NCBI RefSeq assembly: GCF_964340395.1
Contig: NC_135557.1
Span: 25,502,114 to 25,566,113, forward strand
Source: Glandiceps talaboti
Lineage: Eukaryota; Hemichordata; Enteropneusta; Spengelidae
DNA length: 64,000 nt
Direction: 5' to 3'
Part shown: piece by piece, positions 23,885-35,484 of the stretch
Numbering within the stretch: the first letter of the stretch is position 1
Layout of the letters: each line of letters opens with the position of its first letter
The notes under the pieces: generated by a model
Told to the model about the DNA's origin: nothing
What the model saw: only the letters and a program-made list of their open reading frames with translations
Databases searched by the model: none
Position numbers and translations under genes: made by a program

Positions 23885-24316
23885 ACTAGAGAAAAAGACT
23901 GCATTCTTCTTAATTTTGCTCAAAATAATTCAACAACACATTTCATGGTTCACCTTGAAACTATTTTTCCACAATATAAAATACCCTATCTAATTTCACA
24001 TGATATGTGATTTTTACCACTATCCAATTCTTCCACAACTTATCAGTCACTTATTTTAAACAAAAGATTATGTTTGGTCTATCAATAGAGGCAGTATCTA
24101 CATAAGCTCATCAAAACAAATTCCAGAAAGTACCTGTAACCACTTACCTTCAGTACAAAGAATGTGTACATCATGAAATATTATGACACAATCTTCCATT
24201 TCAAATTATTTTCGAATTGAGAATTAAATGTAATGTAATCACTAAATGAATAATAATATTGAGAAAAAAAAATAAAATATAAAAAAAAATTGAATTATAT
24301 CTGAGTAATTAATTAC

Positions 24317-24421
24317 CTTGACACCCTGTAAGTTTCTGCTAGCTTGTTTACTTTTAGCAAGTTCTGATTTGAGTTCATTACATTCTGCCTGACACTGGTC
24401 AAGTCTAGCCTGTACAACAAT
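24317..24421 (-). CDS. DIXDC1: Dixin exon: coiled coil segment
   Basis: Codes QARLDQCQAECNELKSELAK and SKQASRNLQGVK, close to the human QSRLDQSMEEN...RNLQGIK stretch. 35 codons, phase 0; donor gtaatt. Confidence 0.95.
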
Positions 24422-25054
24422 CTGTAATATAGAATTAGAAATACAATCTTGAATCTTATTTTATCAATGTTTGTCACAATCATTAGACAGAAGAAAACAA
24501 TCCTCATTTTGTGTTTCCGCTAACACGACCTCAGAAAATAGGGTAGGTAGGTCAGGATTTTGTTATTTTTATCTTATTTCATCTTTTAAATTGTATTTTA
24601 TTTTTGAAAAAAATTGCTTCGACTCAAAAACAAGTAGGTAAGAATACCCCTTCTGTGACAGTTTTGATGAAATATGTACATATATCTCTAGGGAAAGAAA
24701 ACAGATGTGCATGAAGGTCAAGAAGACAGAGTTTCTTATCTTTTTGTTTTAAATGTTTAACAAAACATTAGGGTCGTTGACTTAAACTAGGATGTCAGGT
24801 TATTGGAAACACATTATTTTTTTATTATTTTGGTTTAATGGTATTCTACCTTAGTAGATCACCTTAAAATATAAAAAGTGAAAGTGTCATGAAATATTTT
24901 CATCATTGGAAAAAATAGAAAGTCAATATATTAATAAATTACTTAGGTTGGCATGTGTTTTTTTTTCTATAATTGTGAGAAACTGTATACAAATTCTTAA
25001 ACAGGGAACATTGCTACACATGTTATAATATACAATGATAAATATCAAAGAGAG

Positions 25055-25295
25055 AAGACTGACTGTTTGCCGTTTAAAGCACTGAGCTTTATCAACAGCG
25101 CCCTCTATCACAGAGTGAACAAGACTGACAATTTGCAGTTTTAAGCGCAGCGCTTTATCAACAGCACCCTCTATCACAGAGAGACCAAGACTTACTACTT
25201 GCAGTTTTAAGCGCAGCGCTTTATCAACAGCGCCCTCTATCACAGAGAGACCAAGACTGACTATTTGCAGTTTTAAGCACTCAGTTTTATCAAAT
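25055..25295. repeat. 66-bp minisatellite, about 3.5 copies, with an AGAGGGCGCTG core
   Basis: The unit includes GCAGTTTTAAGCGCAGCGCT and CAACAGCGCCCTCTATCACA. On the minus strand each copy carries GATAGAGGGCGCTG (one copy has GGTGCTG). Confidence 0.85.
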
Positions 25296-25429
25296 TATAT
25301 TGTGTGTATTTGTTAAAATGTTCATTGTCAGTACAACAACATTGTGATATTCGTCGTAAAATGACAATACATTTTCCTCTCTTGTTCAGTTTGATCAGTG
25401 ATTTGTACAAATCTTCCTCGACTACTTAC

Positions 25430-25519
25430 AATGTGTTCCTTGGGATTAGTGCCTTCAAATGGAAGTTGATCTTCCTCGGCATCAGAAGCCCCTCCATCTG
25501 GCACTTGGCCATTGAGTAA
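25430..25519 (-). CDS. DIXDC1: Dixin exon: acidic spacer in the coiled-coil region
   Basis: Codes LLNGQVPDGGASDAEEDQLP and ends NPKEHI, the counterpart of human LLLNGSLPEDEQE...NPEEQL. 30 codons, phase 0. Confidence 0.93.
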
Positions 25520-25871
25520 CTATCAAGAAGAAAAAAAGATGTGAGTTATATCATTGTACAAGATGGATTGCTTGCCTGTAAGCATTTCACCCTATGTACA
25601 ATGCAAGGCCAATTAAAGTTAGTATGAAATAGGTACCATAGATTACTTGCACTGGTATGCACACACTAGTGGTATTTTCACTGTGTAATTTCGAAAATGT
25701 TATTGCATATCTGCATGCAAATTATATGCAAATGAGGATGCAATCATTTGCTACACAAAATTGCATGACAACGCTGTATGATTTTTTATGATTTTTATGA
25801 GAAATTTGCTGCTTCAGACAAATATATGTAATAATAACAGAACCCCATGCCAGGTGAGTTCCAGTGAGAGG

Positions 25872-25979
25872 TACTCGGGGGTATTTGCATTCATGCTTGA
25901 AGTGTTTACTGCTGCACTTCACAAGCAAAGTATGGGTGCAGAGAACACTGTAAGCACTCATGCAAATACCCCGAGTACA
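25872..25979. repeat. Foldback with arms about 35 bp
   Basis: GTACTCGGGGGTATTTGCAT is mirrored by ATGCAAATACCCCGAGTAC around a loop of about 40 bases. A diverged right arm recurs near 47995-48032, so this is probably a dispersed element. Confidence 0.7.
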
Positions 25980-26033
25980 CCACACTTGCACTAGTGCATC
26001 ATGGGATGCTATCATATTAATGTAGACACTTAC

Positions 26034-26164
26034 TAAATCTTGTAAAGTATGGACCATCTTTTTAGTTTCTTCTAATTCTTTGGCAAGATCACTTTGTTCC
26101 TCTTGTAGGTCATTCCAAAATGATGACGATGAACATTGCGAACTTTTATCATCAAATATACTAC
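26034..26164 (-). CDS. DIXDC1: Dixin exon: start of coiled coil, acceptor triplicated
   Basis: Codes SIFDDKSSQCSSSSFWNDLQ and then SDLAKELEETKKMVHTLQDL, matching human EYLEKEMEEAKKMISGLQAL. It starts with two bases of a split Gly codon. The acceptor atttctag lies in a 42-bp repeat present three times. Confidence 0.93.
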
Positions 26165-26279
26165 CTAGAAATATGAAAACACAAGACAACATTTCAAATA
26201 TACTACCTAGAAATATGAAAACACAAGACAACATTTCAAATATACTACCTATAAATGTGAAAACACATGACAACATTTC
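26154..26279 (-). repeat. 42-bp repeat, three copies, each with a 3' splice site
   Basis: On the transcribed strand each copy runs from exon start GTAGTATATTTGA through GTTGTCTTGTGTTTTCATAT to TTTCTAG (TTTATAG in the most upstream copy). The unit is a multiple of three and the read-through frame is open, so use of an upstream acceptor would add 14 or 28 residues resembling FEMLSCVFIFLGSI. Confidence 0.93.
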
Positions 26280-26394
26280 AACAACAAAAATCTGAAAGAT
26301 AATGTAACTAGAACTTCAAATTGAAAGGACAGGTCCTGTTTGACTTTGAATACTTTATTAATTACTATTAGCAACTCACATATTATTTTGGATG

Positions 26395-26690
26395 ACAAAA
26401 TAGCATTTTCACAACTGCGAACATCAGACCATGGCGAAATGGAACATGTCACGAACAGGGAAAGTAAACTAATGAATTGATTTAATAACACTTGACACAG
26501 CATGTTGGAACAAGGGAGACTTGTATTACATTTCATGGTTTGATAAGAAGTTTTATGGCCTCTTTATGTGTACATGAAATGTCAGGGAGAACTGGAAGTC
26601 TCTGTACTTCCAAAATGTTATGCCAATTCATTTGTTTACTTTCCCTGTTTGTAACATTTCTCCACATTCTGATGTCGGCAGTTATATAAC
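26395..26690. repeat. Imperfect foldback, outer arms about 90 bp
   Basis: GAACAGGGAAAGTAAACTAA near 26453-26472 is mirrored by TTTGTTTACTTTCCCTGTTT near 26631-26650. AACTGCGAACATCAGA and TCTGATGTCGGCAGTT extend the arms, and ACATTTCATG / CATGAAATGT sit near the centre. Confidence 0.7.
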
Positions 26691-26972
26691 CCTGGTAACG
26701 TATTCAACTTTGAAATCTTGTAAAGACGGCCTATTGTATTTATGTGTGTCCTGTCACTTTGGGGATTTCCTGCAAGGAATTGTGGAGAACATTGACTTGG
26801 TCATGGTTACCACAATCTCTGTGTCTTAACAGAGACTGTGATAATTAACTATGATGTCATTTCCTACAATGTTTTGCCAGAATCTCTTGCAGGAAATCCA
26901 GCAAATAGTAGAATACATGGAAGTGCAGTTGGGCTTTACAAGGTTTCAAAGTTATGTAAGTTACCAAGGTAC
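26688..26972. mobile_element. Long palindromic foldback, MITE-like
   Basis: Arms of about 140 bases around a TTAA centre at 26827-26830. Paired blocks: CTGGTAACG...AACTTTGAAATCTTGTAAAG with CTTTACAAGGTTTCAAAGTT; GGGATTTCCTGCAAGGAATT with CTCTTGCAGGAAATCC; ACAATCTCTGTGTC with CAGAGACTGTGAT. No open frame for a transposase is present. Confidence 0.72.
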
Positions 26973-27230
26973 CCAAAAAATCCTACTTTGTAAGTTGATA
27001 GCAGTAATCAAAACAGGTGCAGAAATAAGTCTGACTAGACATTTCCTTCCAGTAACTTTTATATCCAATTGACAAAGAATCCTGCATTGGATCAAATGCA
27101 AAGATACCAACATATGATATGTAAATTTTGTTTTCTTTTGACCTCTGGCAAATAAATAAATATATCTAACTTTTTTATCATGTTTTTCTTCTAGTTAACA
27201 CAAAATAAATAAAAGTTTAAATAACTCTAC

Positions 27231-27511
27231 CTTGGTCAGAATCTTCAGCTTTACCAAATGTATTGATTGGATTGGTAACAACTGGGTTAGAAGCTGGTGA
27301 TGAGAGAGGTGTCCGCCTCCTGTCTAGTGGTAGTTTAACTTGTGGACCACCAACACTCAGGTTTGGACTACTATGAACGCTAACATGTGGACTACTAGCA
27401 GGACTGTGACGAACACTGACGCTAGGACTACTGGCAGGACTGTGACGAACACTCAGACTTGGACTACTGCCTGGACTACTGTTCATAAACTCACCATAAC
27501 TAACTCGATCC
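27231..27511 (-). CDS. DIXDC1: Dixin exon: Ser/Pro-rich linker
   Basis: Codes DRVSYGEFMNSSPGSS, then tandem SVRHSPASSPSVSVRHSPAS-type repeats and LPLDRRRTPLSSPASN. Low complexity with many SP sites, which could be proline-directed phosphorylation sites (inference). 281 bases, with split codons at both ends that match the neighbours. Confidence 0.9.
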
Positions 27512-27565
27512 CTGAAAATAATGTACATCAAATCAGAATTAGAGAAAAGTACTGACATTGTGGAG

Positions 27566-27800
27566 TCATGGTGACTGAATGGTTAGAGTGGCTGGCTGAC
27601 TTGGAAGCTGTGCTGGTTCAACTTTGCAGCAGTTATCTATGTCGCAATAATAATTTGGCAAGATTTGACTTGCCAATGTGCCCCAGTCTGCTGTATAAAT
27701 AGGGACCTGGTAGGATAGAGTACAGATTTAATCCTCTCCACCTCACTAGCTGCAAGGATTGTACGTTCTCCAGGGAACTGATTCTGACAAAGGGTTGCTT
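27566..27800 (+). mobile_element. tRNA-derived SINE-like element
   Basis: The head GACTGAATGGTTAGAGTGGC resembles a polymerase III A box and GCTGGTTCAACTTTGC a B box, about 35 bases apart. The tail has CCCAGTCTGCTGTATAAATA and ACCTGGTAGGATAG, shared with 22780-23110. Confidence 0.7.
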
Positions 27801-27865
27801 TATATAATTATTCATATGTATAATTTAACTGGTTAATGAAATGTGAAATTAACTTGTTAACTCAC

Positions 27866-27949
27866 CTTGCCCTAGGTGGTCTAGATGGAGTAGCCATTGG
27901 GGTACCAATCTGTGGACTTGATTGGTTGGACTGTGGTGAGTGACTATGT
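27866..27949 (-). CDS. DIXDC1: Dixin exon: Pro/Ser/Gln linker
   Basis: Codes HSHSPQSNQSSPQIGTPMAT and then PSRPPRA. Split Arg codons at both ends fit exons 29768-30008 and 27231-27511. Sites ttccctag and gtgagt. Confidence 0.88.
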
Positions 27950-28913
27950 CTAGGGAAAACAAGAACAAACACATTAATGTTTTAGCTAAAGTTATGAAAT
28001 CCAGGAACACAGATGGAAAATCTTATTAAAGTTATATGGATTGTACATATAGTAGTATATGCACATTTTGTTTAGAAACTCAGGAGACAGAGGTAGAAAT
28101 ATGGTAAATACATGTATACGTCACAGTGTTATGTTATTATTACATTCACTATGATTTCAGTTGGAAACTCAAAAGACAGAGGTAGAAATCTGGTAAATAA
28201 ACTTATATATCACAGGGTTATGTTATTATTGCATATTACATGTATGTGTTTAACAAAAAAAAAAAAAAAAATATGTTTTAAATATAACTATGATTTCACA
28301 TACATTCCAGTACTGCCTGTTTATTTGCACACAGGCAAGTAATAATGTTTTCAGTACTGCAGAGATAAGACAATTGGTATTTGTGCCAATGTAAGTAATT
28401 TATGGAACATGTGTACATAATATCTAATTTCACTTTAAAGACATCAACAAAGTTTTCATTTCACAAAATTACCTAAAATCTAAATTATCTATCAGTTATT
28501 ACTCACAAACTCTTTAAAATAATTAATAATTGACAAGTATTTATTTTATAGCATACCCTTTGTAATCAGGGTGGGGAAAATTGAACGGTAGAATGAATTT
28601 ATTTGAAAAATATCAGTTTATATGTGTGTCTCTAGTCTGGAATACACATACATACACTGTGAAATTCATCTACACACTTGGCATAATGCCAAGATTGATG
28701 TAACATCCAGACAGACATTACTGCATATGTTTCTAGGAAGGTACAGTTACATATGTTGTTATGTTTACAATGTGATCAAAAATCCTGTCATTATCTCTTT
28801 GTTAAGTCTGTGGTTGACAGTTGCCATGGCAATATCTCTTATAATGCTTTGATTGTGAGGATTTGTGTTGAGAAGAAAAACAACATTTGTTTATAATAAC
28901 GCCAAAATGTCAA

Positions 28914-28926
28914 AGGTCAAAGGTCA
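28914..28926 (+). promoter_or_regulatory. DR1-type nuclear receptor half-site pair
   Basis: AGGTCAAAGGTCA, a perfect direct repeat with one spacer base, in a Dixin intron. A binding role is inference. Confidence 0.4.
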
Positions 28927-29205
28927 AGGAAGTTAAACACATATGCTGGCATGTTTACATTTTCACTTCAATATATGATATAGAATATTATAGAATTCAT
29001 ATCTCTACTTCACTCACTTACAAATAAATTTGCAGAGATTTCATAATTAGTATTGGACTCCAGACTAGTAATTTTCAGCCTTGCACTCTGTTGTCATATA
29101 GTTAGTTTTGTCTAGTATATTTTATTTGACATGAAATAATGTAAAAATATATTATCTAGAGTCAAAAACAACATATAGAAACAACAAAAACAAAAATAAA
29201 TATAT

Positions 29206-29208
29206 ATA

Positions 29209-29250
<42 letters not shown>
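29206..29250. repeat. (TA)n microsatellite
   Basis: AT dinucleotide run with an A8 interruption. Confidence 0.9.
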
Positions 29251-29252
<2 letters not shown>

Positions 29253-29316
29253 TATAACTATATAAAACATTATAAAATGTACTGTATTGTTCATCTATTC
29301 AAATATGTTGTGGTGT

Positions 29317-29329
29317 TGACCTTTGACCT
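29317..29329 (-). promoter_or_regulatory. DR1-type nuclear receptor half-site pair
   Basis: TGACCTTTGACCT, the reverse of AGGTCAAAGGTCA, in the same intron as 28914-28926. Confidence 0.4.
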
Positions 29330-29767
29330 TAACAAAGCAATATGTTACCTTTAAGTAAATAGTTGACAATTATTGGGTTAATATATACAGAAAAAAAGTT
29401 ACTGTCTGTTGTTATAAGACCACAACTGTGAGTCTCTAAAGTTTATCGATGTGTACATGTTTATAAATAGATATTATTTATTTGACTATATTCATTAATT
29501 TACAATATTTTATTACTTGTTAATGTCATTGGTTTCTATTAATGTATGCCATTTTCTTCCCCCATTCTTTAATTTTTATTATTATTAATATATAATTGGG
29601 AATATAAATCAATGAATTAATTAGTCAAATAATTAACGATGCATAAAATGAATGAATGAAAATATAACATTATAAATAAATATATGTAAATCAGCCTGAT
29701 GTACATACATACACAGATAACTCAAAATATGAAATCAACAAACAAACAAACAAACAATAATTTCTAC

Positions 29768-30008
29768 CTTTGCTCTGATTTTTGATGATGATGTTCCCGA
29801 TACCGTCGTGATGATTGCCCAGCATTTGCCAGATCATTGCGTATATCTCGTAGTCCAGCGGCTACATTGGCAGCGACGGCGGCGGCAGACGGTGTTCTTT
29901 CTACTGGTTTACCATGATGTCCTGATTGCTTTACACTGCTTGGTTTATAGTGAGCTGCTAATGCTAGGATTAATCTCATCATAGCTTTAAGATTACCATC
30001 AACAATAT
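29768..30008 (-). CDS. DIXDC1: Dixin exon: end of CH domain and Ala-rich linker
   Basis: Codes IVDGNLKAMMRLILALAAHY and then TPSAAAVAANVAAGLRDI; human has IVDGNLKSIMRLVLALAAHF. The exon ends RYREHHHQKSEQ plus a split Arg. 241 bases; the frame fits both neighbours. Confidence 0.97.
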
Positions 30009-30165
30009 CTGAAAATTTATCAATACATGTATATGTTGTATGACATAAGTTTTGAGACATGCCTATATATTGTACAAGCACAGGGAAATGAAAGTTTTTG
30101 AGCAAACAATGTCATGATTGGACCAGGTTTGTTAAGCATTACACTACACAAACAAACACAAACAC

Positions 30166-30257
30166 ACAGACAGACAGACAGACAGACAGACACAGACAGA
30201 CACAGACACACATACATACATACATACATACATACATACATACATACATACATACAT

Positions 30258-30330
<73 letters not shown>
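30166..30330. repeat. Compound microsatellite (GACA)n, (CATA)n, (CA)n
   Basis: Three consecutive simple repeats in a Dixin intron. They give spurious Thr/His and Cys/Val open frames. Confidence 0.95.
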
Positions 30331-30338
<8 letters not shown>

Positions 30339-30565
30339 GACCGGCACACTCGCAGACACACTCAAAAAGCACAGTTGTGATAAAACAATAAAAATTTGTT
30401 TCCATTACTCTTCACCAACTATCTAGTTCATATCTCATAACTACACTGTACAGTATCCAATGTACAGTACATATCTACTAATAAACTTGTTACATTTAGC
30501 CTAAGTATACATGTACATGTATGGTCTATACACACATGTACTCTATTTTCTGCAATACTTCTTAC

Positions 30566-30691
30566 CTTTAGCTGAAGTATGATGCATGCGTATTCGTTTA
30601 GCTGCCATAAACTGTAAAACTCTATCTACATTCTCTCTCATACTGGCAGTAGTTTGTGGGTTAAAATCTACACGGGCCAGAGTCTCGCCAG
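30566..30691 (-). CDS. DIXDC1: Dixin exon: CH domain, middle
   Basis: Codes GETLARVDFNPQTTASMREN and RVLQFMAAKRIRMHHTSAK; human has NVEKVLQFVASKKIRMHQTSAKD. 126 bases, acceptor gttacag, donor gtaaga. Confidence 0.97.
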
Positions 30692-31583
30692 CTGTAACAA
30701 ATTCAATAACAATTTTATATAATATTCATGTTATATTAACATAACTGTTTTGTTGATGTTCTTACATTTCCTGATCTGATGTACGTCATAGACTTGTTAT
30801 GATCAGGTTCTTGTCCTGGTCTTAGTTAAGTTGATTAGAGTTACATAAAAGGGATTCAATGGCAGTGACCACAAGTCTCTGGACTAAGATTCCACTGATG
30901 CTTTCTGAATAGGGAAAAAGTTGGTTTCCCTTCCCTAGCTTGGACACTGACTTTGACTGGCACCCTGGCAGTTTGGGAGTTCCCATGAAAAAACATCATG
31001 CACTCCCTTCACTATGCAAAGCTGTCAATACCTTTAATTATGCTGGAATAGTTAGGTGGCAATCAAGCAAATGCAGTAATAACTCAACCTTGTCCACCAC
31101 AGTCAAGTGATGGTCAGTCACCTGACTAAAAAGCAGGAACAGGCTAGGTGTGAAAGACTTCCACCCTTCACAGACCTCAACCTCTCAATCTCAAAACTGG
31201 GCTTCATTATTGGAGTTTTCAATTTGCAAACTAACAGTTTCTAGTCAGAATGCATGTAACTGATATATTTTTAACATTACCAAATTGAGATCTACGAATT
31301 AGTCTCAATTTTAATTTCACTTCTGATTGCAATTCTATGATAATGTTTTATCCATTCAACACAAGTTAGTAAACCTGGTGGCCAACTTCAATGGAAAGGA
31401 CTTCGGTGTCTCAGTCTTGAAGTGGAGTGGAATATGGTCCAGACAAAATATGGCACAAACATACATGTATGTGCGAAGTATCAAATGGAAAACTTAAAGC
31501 CATTGAAAAAAAAGCCCATCAAAGCCAAAGACATTTAAATGAAAAAACGTAATCATTACTGTAGTTACAAAGATGAAAACCGA

Positions 31584-31645
31584 GTACAAATTTAACAATA
31601 AATACTTAGACAATTTCTACAAGATGGATTAATGAGACACCATCT
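31584..31645 (-). pseudogene. Duplicated 3' end of a Dixin CH exon with a broken donor
   Basis: Near copy of 31734-31796, covering the last 36 or so coding bases of the CH exon and its donor region. Two bases are lost at the donor (gtctAAG in place of gtctGTAAG), which removes the GT and creates an in-frame TAA. GTTCAGTTCAAGTGTCTAGT repeats lie between the copies. Confidence 0.85.
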
Positions 31646-31759
31646 CAATCATCTAGTACCATATTCAGTTCAAGCGTCTACTACTACTATGTTCAGTTCA
31701 AGTGTCTAGTACTATGTTCAGTTCAAGTGTCTAGTACAAAGTTAACAATAAATACTTAC

Positions 31760-31889
31760 AGACAATTTCTACAAGATGGATTAATGAGACACCATCTTGC
31801 ATGTCTCGCCGAAGGTCTTCCACCAATCGGCATCCTGGTCTTTTCTTGAGTTGAGAGTTAACCCATGCTACATATGCCTTTAATTGTTG
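31760..31889 (-). CDS. DIXDC1: Dixin exon: CH domain, first half
   Basis: Codes QQLKAYVAWVNSQLKKRPG and DGVSLIHLVEIV; human has QQLQAYVAWVNAQLKKRP. 130 bases starting in phase 0. The gtaagt donor splits a Ser codon. Confidence 0.97.
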
Positions 31890-32049
31890 CTATAAGAAAT
31901 AAGAAAGAAACATTTCTATGAGTATGAGTGTCTTTTGCTATGGCCAATAAATGCTGTGTAAAATCTCAGTTCAAGGTGTCCAGTGATATACTGAAGTTAC
32001 CAAACATAATTATAATTAAATTATATAATAAGTGTATATAATATATATC

Positions 32050-32265
<216 letters not shown>

Positions 32266-33143
32266 CAAGGTTTGCAAATTTAGCAAAATCACTAAAACAT
32301 ATTTCTGTGTTAATATTACCAGTATATTATTATTTTCAATTGAATATTTACTTCAGCAATAAAGTTATTATACAGGAAATAACAAAGCATGAAATTTTAA
32401 TTTTTCTATTGTTCACTAAAGTTGTCACTATCTTAAAATCCCGGAAAACATGGACTTCCTTTTTCTTCATATTACAACATGTTATGTTATAAGTGGAAGC
32501 TATACTTTTCCTGGAAATGCAAGGATCATTGTGATAATAAATTATATCAAATAAATACAACATTCTCCCAGAATGGGGTCAGTTAAATGTATGACTCAGA
32601 CTACACTTGGATTCAATTTCATTTTTCAAGAGCCCTGCCCAGGTTTTAGTATATGTCAATGCACATGACATTAGTTAAACCCACGTTTTATCAATGTCTT
32701 TGTTAAATTTAAGAATAATATCAAAATAGTATTACAACTGACATTACTAATTGATTCTATGCACTTACTACAATCCATGTACAGCTACATTTACAATGTA
32801 CTAGATGATATGAATGCATAGACAGTCTTCCTGAACTCTGATGACCTAGACTAGAGAATCACTAACAATATCTGTCCTCTACTGTCAGTGAGGAGAACTA
32901 AAAAAGACTTTTGAAATTGGCATAGTTCATTGCTATGACATCTGATGCCGCAGCACATAGCCTCACTTTCAAGTCTTCTGTAACTGGCACACAATTCTGG
33001 TGTATGCAAGCACTGTATATGCACATATATTTTTAAGAGCTAGCTAGGACTAATTTGATTTCATTGGTTAGACTTCATGAACAAAAACCAACCATTTTTC
33101 TTCTTTCTCAATATTATATTTTTGTGAATACCCAAAAAAAAAC

Positions 33144-33200
33144 CTTGAAATCGTCATCGCTAATGGCCACAATGTCCTTTAAAGAATTAGTGCAGCCAGT
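33144..33200 (-). CDS. DIXDC1: Dixin exon upstream of the CH block (most 5' exon found)
   Basis: Codes TGCTNSLKDIVAISDDDFK, 19 codons in phase 0, running straight into QQLKAYVAW. This lies where human has LLDVLQEGFNE. The acceptor is aattacag. The donor is GT followed by eight T, which departs from the GTAAGT seen in most other exons. There is no Met, so another exon lies upstream. Confidence 0.72.
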
Positions 33201-35270
33201 CTGTAATTGATATATTATATGGTTATGGGCTATTATTACAATCAACTAAATACTAAAATGCAAGTCGCGATTAACCCATTGAAACATGGCTCTAAGACTC
33301 TAGAGTCTAAATCTAGCCTATGACAAAATTCACTTTGGGAAGCATACATGTTTATATGTATACCACCTTTCTCAATTATTCCATGTAGGTAAAAATCCTA
33401 TGAAATACCTTAACTTGTAACAACAGATATATACAAATGTTACATATAATGATATATTCACACATGTAGCTAGAAATGTAAACACTGTGACACAAAATTA
33501 CACTGGGTCATATCACTTTTATACATTGTGTGGTCACTACTACTCACTAGTCATCAGAATAAAACAAGTCCACAAATCCATGCAAACTAAAAATACTCAT
33601 TTGTTAATTCCACAAAATTACACTGGGTCATATCACTTTTATACATTGTGTGGTCACTAGTCATCAGAATAAAACCAACACTGTGAAACAAGGACACCAA
33701 GTCCATGCAAACTAAAAATACTCATTTGTTAATTACACAAATTAAACTTTAAAAAACAAACACTTGCCGACCACAAGGACTGATAAATCTGAAAAATACT
33801 CAGCATAGCTTGAAGAAGTCTACCATTATAAAGAAAGGATCCAGCGACTACAGACTGTACCACAAAAACAAAGACTCACTCACTCATCACCACAGACTTA
33901 AAAGGCCCTGTGGAATGTTTGGGGAATTTGACACAGGGCAAGTTTACATTTTTTTGGTTAAGCCCTAATTTACTGCATAGCTAGTATTGTGTAGTTTGCT
34001 GCTGGCAAGATGTGGACTGTTGTTGTTGTTTCAATACACTTTGTGTACACAGAAAGTAATGCAGTGTGACTAGAAACAGGGTAGGTATACATACAATTGT
34101 ATCATATATCAAATTAGCTGTTTTCTTAGACTGTATTTTGACCTTTGACCCTTTGATATTAAAGTAGGTCATGTGCATTGTGTAAGGTCACCTTAACATC
34201 TGTTTGCCAAAAAGTTTAGTTATACTGCCATAAATCTGTCTAAATGTTGTTTAGTATATCAACATGAATTGTGTAATTAATTAAAGATATCTTTTGGTAA
34301 ATTCATACTGTGCAAAATAAAAACATATACATGTTTACACCAAATATTTTTAGCAAACCCCTGGCATCCACCCCCACCCCCATCCCCATCCCCATGGCAA
34401 CAGCTGAGGGTGTACTTGAATGTGTGTTTACAACATTTTAAATTTTAAATTCTCAACAAGTTTACATGAACTTTCATTTTAAGAAGTAATTTGATCCTTA
34501 TGGTTAAAGTGAAGTATACAACGTAGAAGTTTTACAATATTTGTTTTAATAATTATGCAAAATTAACAATCAGAAAGAAATATAAATCAACTCTATGTGT
34601 ATCTTACATGCTTTATTTAATGTCTACACCACTAGTGTCCGCTTGCCCAATTTGACATATGACGACAAAAGTTTCTCCGACCACCAAAATTTAATGTCCT
34701 CCTAACCTATCCCTTATGTAGGAAGGGATTCACAAGAATCAATTTGACTCACACAACAAAAACTTGTTCATAAAATCGAAGACAAACTGTCCACCATACA
34801 TGTACTGCAATACTTCATGTAAACCTAACAAAATGGCTGCCGTGTTCTATTAAAAGTCTGTCATCCCGTCCCATTAAAAACTAGTAAAGTACTTGTAGAG
34901 ATCTTAGCAACAGAACTATGATCACATGACAGTGTCAGTAACGTTACCTCTCTGGCGGAGTGGCAAAAACCAACGGTTGAATGACACAGCAGAATGTTGG
35001 CTAATGTTGTCGTCAACCAAAGTGTTTTAGAAAGTTCACATCAAATCCAATCAATGGTGTAGTGTCACCATTACACTGCAGTCAATTCTTTACTGCTATA
35101 AATCACTAACCAGGACCTCTTGGCATGAGTAGACAATGTCATGTGATATCTGACCTGGAATCCAGCCTGTAGTACATGTCAAGCACTATTTATGACAGTG
35201 GCCTCCTTTCCAGTTCAGTTGATCACATGCTTTCTGATGTCAATGTCTCAGAGTTAAGTTTACTTTTGTC

Positions 35271-35307
<37 letters not shown>

Positions 35308-35439
35308 ATGTCAACAAATATGCTCTCAAAACAATAGAAAACTATGACAATGGCCGCCTTTCCTGTGCAGTTGGTCACATACATATGTTTCTGATGGCAA
35401 TATTTTAACTTAGATGTCTCAGACTTAACTTTGCCTTGA

Positions 35440-35484
<45 letters not shown>

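Noticed and set aside
34948-35000. Possible Dixin first exon ending FCHSARE before gtaacg (minus strand)
   Set aside because: The phase fits exon 33144-33200, but the frame has no Met after an upstream stop and the acceptor is poor. It could be untranslated leader; not supported enough.
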